Origin: an uncultured Psychrobacter sp.
Lineage (GTDB): Bacteria > Pseudomonadota > Gammaproteobacteria > Pseudomonadales > Moraxellaceae
Assembly (NCBI GenBank): GCA_947501045.1
Contig: CANMUI010000003.1
Location: forward strand, 124,001-188,000
DNA length: 64,000 bases
Direction of reading: 5' to 3'
Numbering within the stretch: position 1 is the first letter of the stretch; every line of letters begins with the position of its first letter. A model generated the notes under the pieces. It saw only the letters and a program-made list of their open reading frames with translations. It was not told the DNA's origin and searched no databases. The position numbers were made by a program, and so were the translations under genes. Positions 27,055-33,585 of this stretch are shown one piece after another.

Positions 27055-28173
27055 TCAATCGGTTACAGTCATAAACTCTATATATTGACTTGCAATATTT
27101 GCTGGCAATAGGTTGTCATCAAAAGGATATTGATAAGTACTAATATCGATCATTGCCTCGTTTATTTTATTAGCTAAAGCGTCAATATCACTTACTGGTA
27201 CAAGGTTATGAGCGGGTAATAACTCACTTGGACCTGATGGACAATCAGTACTAATTACAGGCGTTCCCAAAGCAAGAGATTCGGCAATAACACGCCCAAA
27301 TCCTTCAAATAGTGAAGATAAAACCATGAACTTTGCTTTTTTAATATAAGGATATGGGTTTTTTTGAAACTCTAGAAAATGTATATGTCCATCTAGTCCT
27401 AAAGAAAGTGCTAACTCTTTCATTGATTCTAATAACAAACCTTCTCCTAATAACAATAATGGTAATTTCTTTTGAGTTTTAGCATAGCTTCTGATTAATA
27501 TCTCATGAGCTTTTTGCGTTTTAAAACTTCCGACATGGATAAGATAGTTATCGAACTCTGGTTCAAAGTCCAACGCCAATTGATTAATTTGCTTTTTATC
27601 AATAGGATTGTAAATCATTTTCGTATTAGTAATAGCTAACGTATTTTGAAAATCCTTTTCAACTCCTTGACTAATACATATACAGGGATGGCGAGAGTAG
27701 ATATTACTCAAGTCTGCCTCTACTACTTTTTTGCCTTGACTTCTAAACAACTCAATTTTTTTGGAGATAGTATTTCTAATAACATGAGCAATATTAGGTA
27801 GGTTACTATAGCGCATTACTCTATCAGCTCTATCCAAATTCGATAGTATCAAAAATGGAGATCCAATGTTCTTGTGCACATAATTGTCTATTACTTTTGC
27901 AAAGAACCAATGTTGCATGCTTTTATTAGGAATAGATCTATATGAATTAAAATCTAACTGATGATAGATAAAATCATCATTGAGCTCATATGCTACGGTT
28001 GATTTAAAGCGTAAAATATGAACTTCGTATCCCAAGTCATAAAACCCTTGTCCCAGAGTCAATACAGAACGCTCAGCTCCACCTCCTTGAAGGCAGTTAA
28101 TGACTAGTAGCACTTTTTTACGGCTTTCTTCGATAAGTAAATTTTCTTTTATTTCAATAGCATTATTAATCAT
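27055..28173 (-). CDS. GT4-family glycosyltransferase (copy A)
   Basis: GT-B fold transferase of 372 residues. The N-terminal GGGAERSVLTLGQGFYDLGYEV and the C-terminal FEGFGRVIAESLALGTPVISTDCPSGPSELL, which holds the E-x7-E donor-binding motif, are typical of GT4. It is a clear paralogue of the gene at 29221-30303, with near-identical N- and C-terminal blocks and a diverged acceptor-binding middle. The DNA is much more AT-rich than aspS or ilvE. Last gene in transcription order of the right LOS arm. Sugar unknown. Confidence 0.85.
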   Translation of the reverse strand: MINNAIEIKENLLIEESRKKVLLVINCLQGGGAERSVLTLGQGFYDLGYEVHILRFKSTVAYELNDDFIYHQLDFNSYRSIPNKSMQHWFFAKVIDNYVHKNIGSPFLILSNLDRADRVMRYSNLPNIAHVIRNTISKKIELFRSQGKKVVEADLSNIYSRHPCICISQGVEKDFQNTLAITNTKMIYNPIDKKQINQLALDFEPEFDNYLIHVGSFKTQKAHEILIRSYAKTQKKLPLLLLGEGLLLESMKELALSLGLDGHIHFLEFQKNPYPYIKKAKFMVLSSLFEGFGRVIAESLALGTPVISTDCPSGPSELLPAHNLVPVSDIDALANKINEAMIDISTYQYPFDDNLLPANIASQYIEFMTVTD

Positions 28174-28300
28174 TTTTGAAAGTTCTTGGAAACAAGGGAT
28201 TTAAGTTTTAAAAAAACATAGTTCTATAAATAAAATATAATTTCATCATTAAACTATAGTTGACAGTAAATTGAATAGATATACTAGACTATAACTCGAG

Positions 28301-28367
28301 ACTGGTACAAATTTTTCTTGCGTGTTGTGTTTACACTGACAAAATCTTTGCAAAAAGTGTACCAGTT
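28301..28367. repeat. 67-bp imperfect inverted-repeat structure between GT4 copy A and GT25
   Basis: Outer arms ACTGGTACA (28301-28309) and TGTACCAGT (28359-28367) extend imperfectly inward (AAATTTTT.. / ..AAAAAG), with a small GTGT-TT-ACAC palindrome in the centre. It sits in the 230-base gap between two minus-strand genes. Could be a hairpin, a promoter element, or the remnant of a small mobile repeat. Confidence 0.4.
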
Positions 28368-28403
28368 ACATCTTATATTTTTTATATTGGTTATAGTATA
28401 TTT

Positions 28404-29210
28404 TTACCTAAAGGTTAGTCTTAGCTCTTTAATCCCTTTTACTCTAAGATTAAACTTTTCGATAGTTTTGCTAGGTTGTTTGATTAATCTCTTTGCTTCT
28501 CTAACTACCTTATTCAGAACTCTTTTATTCTCTGTAGGCATACCGTACCTATCTATTCTCTCAAGCTCAAGATAACTGGTCAGTGATTTACCATACTCAT
28601 AACGCTGACTTTGAATACAAATTGCAGGCACAATCTGATATATATTAGCCTTATAGTCGTATAAGAAATCACCAAAAACAATGTGGTCAACAGGAATTAA
28701 TTTTTTATAATTTCTTACTATGGTCAGTAAAATTCTAGCAGTCTCTAAGCTAATTAAATATCCTGCACAACCCGTATGCTTCGCTGCCAGTTTCACAATT
28801 TCTCTATCACCAATCTTTATATCTTTAAAATGTTCGTTAATTTTAATAATATCGCTATAAACTTCAAGTTTTAAAATATGAGCGTCATTAGGCATCCATT
28901 CTAAAATATTATCCAAATAAAATTCTGCATTTTCACCGAGATAAACATCATCTTCAAAAATACAAACATAAGGGTAGTTATGATCTATCGTTAATTGCCA
29001 GATACTAGCATGACTTAAAAAACAGGCGATCTCATTTTTACCTAATTGTGTATTGGTAATTGGAATATTCAGTTTTTTCGCAACAGTTTCTATTTGAGTG
29101 GCATTAACCGCATCAAAAAACTCATAAGGAATATGATGACTTTCAAACTGCTCTTTTATATGCTGTCTTCTATCTTGAGCATTTTCTAAACTAATAATAA
29201 GTTTTTCCAT
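28404..29210 (-). CDS. GT25-family LOS glycosyltransferase
   Basis: Family 25 (Lex2/LgtB-like) transferase of 268 residues, a class that adds galactose or glucose to LOS in Haemophilus, Neisseria and Moraxella. It opens with MEKLIISLENAQDRRQHI, the GT25 signature, and IFEDDVYLGE gives the acidic metal-binding motif near residue 86. The frame extends to 29240, overlapping the upstream gene, but GAGG just before the ATG at 29210 fixes the start and leaves a 10-base gap to the upstream stop. Strongly AT-rich (13 G/C in the 60 bases 28801-28860, hand count). Donor sugar unknown. Confidence 0.85.
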   Translation of the reverse strand: MEKLIISLENAQDRRQHIKEQFESHHIPYEFFDAVNATQIETVAKKLNIPITNTQLGKNEIACFLSHASIWQLTIDHNYPYVCIFEDDVYLGENAEFYLDNILEWMPNDAHILKLEVYSDIIKINEHFKDIKIGDREIVKLAAKHTGCAGYLISLETARILLTIVRNYKKLIPVDHIVFGDFLYDYKANIYQIVPAICIQSQRYEYGKSLTSYLELERIDRYGMPTENKRVLNKVVREAKRLIKQPSKTIEKFNLRVKGIKELRLTFR

Positions 29211-29220
29211 TAAATCCTCA

Positions 29221-30303
29221 TCAAGAAACCTCTTGAGCAAACTCCAAATACTTCTCAGCTATGCTAACTGGCAGTAGCGCCTCATCGAATGGCGCACAAA
29301 ATTGCTGCGGATTTTTCATTGCCTGATTTAGTTTGTCAGCGATAGCATCAACATCATTCATAGGCATCAAGTTTTTTTCCGGCAACAGCTCACTTGGTCC
29401 GGAAGGACAATCGGTACTGATAACAGGCGTACCCAGTGCCAAAGCCTCAGCGATAACCAAAGCAAATCCCTCCCAGTCGGAAGTTAGTACTTTGAGTTGT
29501 GCATGTTTGATGAAGGGGAAAGGATTGTCACGAAAGCCCAAGAACACAACTTTATCTTGTAAATTCAGCGATGCCGCCAATTGCTCCATGTCTTTTTTAT
29601 ACTTGCCCTGTCCTAGCAGCAATAAAGGCATAGATTGATCGGTTTTTGCATAGGCTTTGAGTAGCACATCATGACGCTTAGCGCGCTTAAAGCTACCTAC
29701 ATGGATAATATAGTTTTGATAGTCAGGCACAAAGGCATCAGCCATACGCTGAATATAGTCTCTATCGATCGGATTATGAATAGCAGTCATCTCGCCAACC
29801 TGACCGATGTTCTTAATAAAATCCTCTTGAACCCCATGACTAACGCAAACACAAGGGTGCTTTGAGTATATATCGATCAGTTTCGATTTTAGCTTATCAG
29901 CATCTTTTAGCTGATTAAGTTCGTTCGACAGCGATAGTGTATTATGAATGACGTAAACGATATTACTAAGCTTACTATGACTGAGCACACTATCAGCGCG
30001 CTCAAGATTGGATAAAATAATATCCGGCTGACCAATTTTATGGGTAACATAATCATCAACGGCGCGGGCGAAAATCTTATTACGGCGCTGCTCACCTACT
30101 ATTAGCTTATAAGGCTTATATTTGAGTAGATGATAATTAAGATTTGAGTTAATCTCGTACTCCATTAAAGGCTTAAACCTTAAAATATGTACTTCATAAC
30201 CCAAATCATAAAACCCTTGTCCCAACGTGAGTACCACACGCTCTGCCCCCCCTCCTTGTAAACAGCTGATCACAAGTAGCGCTATTTTGTTGGGTTGATT
30301 CAT
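29221..30303 (-). CDS. GT4-family glycosyltransferase (copy B)
   Basis: GT-B transferase of 360 residues, paralogue of the gene at 27055-28173. It shares CLQGGGAERVVLTLGQGFYD at the N-terminus and the E-x7-E region WEGFALVIAEALALGTP near residue 280-296. The middle third differs more, as expected if the two add to different acceptors. A run of seven G (in the coding strand; C at 30246-30252) falls at codons 15-17, within the GGG loop, a place where slippage would switch the gene off. Tightly coupled to the downstream GT25 gene. Confidence 0.85.
   Translation of the reverse strand: MNQPNKIALLVISCLQGGGAERVVLTLGQGFYDLGYEVHILRFKPLMEYEINSNLNYHLLKYKPYKLIVGEQRRNKIFARAVDDYVTHKIGQPDIILSNLERADSVLSHSKLSNIVYVIHNTLSLSNELNQLKDADKLKSKLIDIYSKHPCVCVSHGVQEDFIKNIGQVGEMTAIHNPIDRDYIQRMADAFVPDYQNYIIHVGSFKRAKRHDVLLKAYAKTDQSMPLLLLGQGKYKKDMEQLAASLNLQDKVVFLGFRDNPFPFIKHAQLKVLTSDWEGFALVIAEALALGTPVISTDCPSGPSELLPEKNLMPMNDVDAIADKLNQAMKNPQQFCAPFDEALLPVSIAEKYLEFAQEVS
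30246..30252 (-). repeat. G7 homopolymer near the 5' end of GT4 copy B
   Basis: Seven consecutive G in the coding strand at codons 15-17 of a LOS glycosyltransferase. The paralogue encodes the same Gly-Gly-Gly as GGA GGT GGA without a run. Seven is at the low end for phase-variable tracts. Confidence 0.6.
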
Positions 30304-30366
30304 AAAACTGACCTATACTTATATCAAAATACTTATAACTGAATAACTCATTATAAAAATGTTATT

Positions 30367-31233
30367 TTAATGCTTAAATAAGCGTGAAAGCATCTTATTT
30401 ATAGTTCTTGGACGCGTAACCTTATTGCCTTTATAGCGCTTGTGCGTCTTTTTGGGAAAGCTGCCAAATGGCTCTATTCGGTAATCCTCAAGCTTATAAC
30501 CAGCTTCTAGAGCTTCTTGATAATACTGATCAAATAATTCGCTAAGCTCTGGTCTTGGATGCGGCATAATTTTACCATCAAACCAATGCTTACTTCCTTC
30601 TTTTTCGATCCTTGGTATAGAATATTTGTGACTGAACTGGGTACCCATATCCGAATAATGTAGAATCTTAATATCTTTTATAGCCAAATCTTCGCCATCG
30701 ACACAGTTATAGCTGTCTTGATAAGGCTCAATCAGTTGCGGCTGCTTTTTAATTAAATGCATCATTTTTTTATGGCTATCAGCATCTTCTCTGAGCTGAT
30801 CAAGCGATAAAAGTGTACCTTCAGCTTTATTGCAGTCCCAGACGCAAGTACATAAACGGGTCATATCTGCTTTGGTTTTCGCTGCTACTATAGACTGCCC
30901 TTCAATAGGGTGCTTCCATAGTGCTGCAATATCATCCAAAACCACCATATCAGCATCCATATAAATGGCTCGACCTTCAAAATTACAATACTCTGGAATC
31001 GCCCAGCGAAATCCTGAAAAAGGCGTAGCCCATTTCACCGTATTCCAACCCTCACCAGTCTTGGGACTAGAGTACCAAAAACTTTTGGGATCATGGGATA
31101 ACTGCATCCAAATGATCTCTACAGGAACATCGGTATGTTTATGAATACTGTAATCTAATACCATCATCTGTTCTAAATCAGAGTTATTAGGATCGCAGCC
31201 GACAAAGATTTTAATGACCTCATTTTTTTTCAT
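30367..31233 (-). CDS. GT8-like glycosyltransferase
   Basis: GT-A transferase of 288 residues. It starts IKIFVGCDPNNSDLEQMMVLDYSI, and YMDADMVVLDDI near residue 90-100 holds the DxD motif; FSGFRWAIPEYC just before fits GT8-like enzymes that read a sugar-nucleotide. HYSD near residue 194 may be the second metal ligand, as in GT8. The C-terminus is strongly basic (KKTHKRYKGNKVTRPR), suiting membrane association. Part of the right LOS arm, 63 bases before copy B of GT4. Acceptor unknown. Confidence 0.75.
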   Translation of the reverse strand: MKKNEVIKIFVGCDPNNSDLEQMMVLDYSIHKHTDVPVEIIWMQLSHDPKSFWYSSPKTGEGWNTVKWATPFSGFRWAIPEYCNFEGRAIYMDADMVVLDDIAALWKHPIEGQSIVAAKTKADMTRLCTCVWDCNKAEGTLLSLDQLREDADSHKKMMHLIKKQPQLIEPYQDSYNCVDGEDLAIKDIKILHYSDMGTQFSHKYSIPRIEKEGSKHWFDGKIMPHPRPELSELFDQYYQEALEAGYKLEDYRIEPFGSFPKKTHKRYKGNKVTRPRTINKMLSRLFKH

Positions 31234-31359
31234 TTTTTTACCTACTAGTTAATAGGGCATGTTGAAAACTTCAAACAATAAGTTTTTATATTCACTTATC
31301 TAACTATTAGATGATACTAGAGTCAATAAAAACAACCTAAATTTAACCAGACTTTACAA

Positions 31360-32190
31360 CTACTCTCTCCAGTACTCTTTTACCCAATCTACAGGCAAGA
31401 TGAAGTGACGCAAGTGGCGTAGAGGATGTTTTAAATTCTTAGGTTGTTTTAGGTTTTTCAAATGATCTTTGATATTGTTGGCTGATTTTTTATCGTATCT
31501 ACCTTCAATGGCATTGGTGGGATATAAGCCACCTGGGAATATAATAATTCGTGCTCCTTTAGGAATTTTAGGAGCCTTGACATAGTTTAACGGAAAAGGT
31601 TGGCGACATTTACGTCTAAAGTGCGCAACCCATGATTTTGGAAATATTTTCACGCCGCCTGGTACGTTACGAGTTACAAAGCGCTGCTCAAAACGATATT
31701 TGTCCGCAACACCTTGAGGATCAGCTTTAAACTTTTCTTGCAAGGATACTAGCGTACCTACTTGAAACCGAAAACAAGACGTTTGCCCTAAACGCTCTAA
31801 TGGATTACTTGGGTTGTAGGATAAAACCACATCGTCAGGCTTACCGTATTCAAAAAAAGGATCAAGGCTATCAACAATAATAACATCTAAATCTAAGAAT
31901 AAAACAATACCCGTTAAGTCGCCAAGTTTTTCGCCCCAAAGTCGGGACTTCGGCCATTTACCTAGGGTATTAGTCGGCATAGTAACATCTAAAGGCGGCA
32001 ATTCTTGGCACTCAATCTCCGGACGGACATCGGTGGTATCATCAGTAAAGCAGACAAAACGAAACGGCGGGGTAATATTGCGCGATACCATGCCATAAAG
32101 TTTATTGGCATAATCGGCACCATATTTGGTACCCCATTTGATACAGATGATTTGTTTGATGTTGTTGTCATCTTGGGCTTTTTTGAACAT
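31360..32190 (-). CDS. DxD glycosyltransferase of the LOS locus (right-arm copy)
   Basis: 276-residue paralogue of the gene at 24270-25070: IICIKWGTKYGADYANKLYGMVSRN and VLFLDLDVIIVDSLDPFF line up block for block, and the C-terminal PKGARIIIFPGGLYPTNAI matches PDGAKIVIFHGEINPPDAI of the left-arm copy. The C-terminal tail is longer and basic. First gene of the minus-strand arm, starting 87 bases from the ilvE terminator, so its promoter is between 32191 and about 32276. The ribosome site is weak. Confidence 0.75.
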   Translation of the reverse strand: MFKKAQDDNNIKQIICIKWGTKYGADYANKLYGMVSRNITPPFRFVCFTDDTTDVRPEIECQELPPLDVTMPTNTLGKWPKSRLWGEKLGDLTGIVLFLDLDVIIVDSLDPFFEYGKPDDVVLSYNPSNPLERLGQTSCFRFQVGTLVSLQEKFKADPQGVADKYRFEQRFVTRNVPGGVKIFPKSWVAHFRRKCRQPFPLNYVKAPKIPKGARIIIFPGGLYPTNAIEGRYDKKSANNIKDHLKNLKQPKNLKHPLRHLRHFILPVDWVKEYWRE

Positions 32191-32276
32191 GAAAAGGGCT
32201 CACTATGGCTTTGGGTAAATATCCCATTCTTTAATTTGAGAGTCAAATGTAAATATAGTGCTCAGTATATTAGCAT

Positions 32277-32308
32277 AAAAAAAAGCTAAGACCATTTAAT
32301 GTCTTAGC
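32277..32308 (-). terminator. Rho-independent terminator after ilvE
   Basis: Minus strand: GCTAAGAC / GTCTTAGC stem, eight-base loop, then eight T. It separates ilvE from the LOS genes downstream. Confidence 0.9.
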
Positions 32309-32353
32309 ACTTTTATTTCAACTGAATTTATTAAAGTAAGTTGATGATGACAC

Positions 32354-33283
32354 TCAATCAATAAAACTTAACCAGTCCATATACTGCTCATTGCGGCCAT
32401 GGACCACATCAAAGTATAACGTTTGCAGCTTTTCGGTGATTTCACCGCGCCCTCCGTTACCAATGGTGCGATCATCATATTCACGAATTGGCGTAACCTC
32501 GGCGGCAGTGCCAGTCATAAAAATCTCATCTGCCAAATAAAACTCATCACGCGTAATACGGCGCTCTGTGACCTTGATACCTAAGTCAGCGGCAAACTGA
32601 ATGATAGTCCGGCGCGTAATACCATCAAGCGCTCCGCCAGCCAAATCTGGTGTGTGTAGCTCACCGTTTTTGACTAAAAACAGATTCTCACCTGAACCTT
32701 GGCAAACATAACCTTGTGAATCCATCAAAATCGCTTCATCATAGCCATTACGCGTCACTTCACGATTCGCCATGATGGATACTGGATAGTTGCTAGCGGC
32801 TTTAGCTTTACACATGGTGACGTTAGGCAAGTGATGAGTATACGATGAGGTTTTGACGCGAATACCGTTTTGAATGCCCTCCTCGCCTAGATAAGCGCCC
32901 CAATGCCAAGCGGCTACCATCGCGTTAACACTGTTATTATGCGCAGACAATCCTAGTTTCTCAGCACCAACCCAAATTAGCGGACGAATATAAGCCTCTG
33001 CTAAATTATTCTGCTTGACCACGTCTTTATGAGCTTGCTCTAAAGTAGCCGCGTCAAAAGGCACTTGCAACTGAAAGATTTTTGCAGAACCTAATAGCCG
33101 CTCAGTATGCTCTTTTAGACGAAAGACGGCGGTACGTTTGTCATCGGTTTGATAAGCACGCACCCCTTCAAATACAGCGATACCATAATGCAAGCTGTGA
33201 GTAAGCACATGGACTTTGGCATCAGGTTGATTGATAATCTCACCGTTCATCCAAAGCTTGCCTTCTTGTGTTGCCATGTTCAT
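32354..33283 (-). CDS. ilvE: Branched-chain amino acid aminotransferase
   Basis: PLP enzyme of the class IV fold, final step of valine, leucine and isoleucine synthesis. 309 residues, as usual. Recognisable blocks are LTHSLHYGIAVFEGVRAY, the catalytic Lys region MCKAKAASNYPVS (about 158-170), GSGENLF and DGITRRT. The start at 33283 has AAGGA seven bases before it. It forms the right boundary of the LOS locus and has its own terminator. glnE lies upstream on the same strand with a 302-base gap. Confidence 0.95.
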   Translation of the reverse strand: MNMATQEGKLWMNGEIINQPDAKVHVLTHSLHYGIAVFEGVRAYQTDDKRTAVFRLKEHTERLLGSAKIFQLQVPFDAATLEQAHKDVVKQNNLAEAYIRPLIWVGAEKLGLSAHNNSVNAMVAAWHWGAYLGEEGIQNGIRVKTSSYTHHLPNVTMCKAKAASNYPVSIMANREVTRNGYDEAILMDSQGYVCQGSGENLFLVKNGELHTPDLAGGALDGITRRTIIQFAADLGIKVTERRITRDEFYLADEIFMTGTAAEVTPIREYDDRTIGNGGRGEITEKLQTLYFDVVHGRNEQYMDWLSFID

Positions 33284-33585
33284 TCGATAATCCTTATGCT
33301 AGCGCTGGCGACTAACCTTTTTTGTTAAGTTTTAAGTTGATATTTTAGTAAACAGGTATTTTATAAAAACGCTCTGTAAACACTAAACCTATCAGTGTAC
33401 AAAAGATTATATCACTGGCGAGCTTTGTATTTGCAACATTTTAGTTAGGAGCTAGATAGCTTTTATTTGTGTTGATTTAGACTCAGCTGATTAGTGTTTT
33501 GATATTTAGTATTTTTAGGTATAGTTAACATACTTTAAAACAGGCACATCGCTGTCAGTATTATTTAGGATTGACTATATAAAGA
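33284..33585. other. Intergenic region glnE / ilvE
   Basis: About 300 AT-rich bases between two minus-strand genes, with no gene or clear repeat. It should include the ilvE promoter and the end of the glnE transcript. Confidence 0.4.

Noticed and set aside
28318..28575. Hydrophobic 85-codon frame over the GT25 3' end
   Set aside because: Hydrophobicity comes from AT-rich antisense of the GT25 gene; no start signal.
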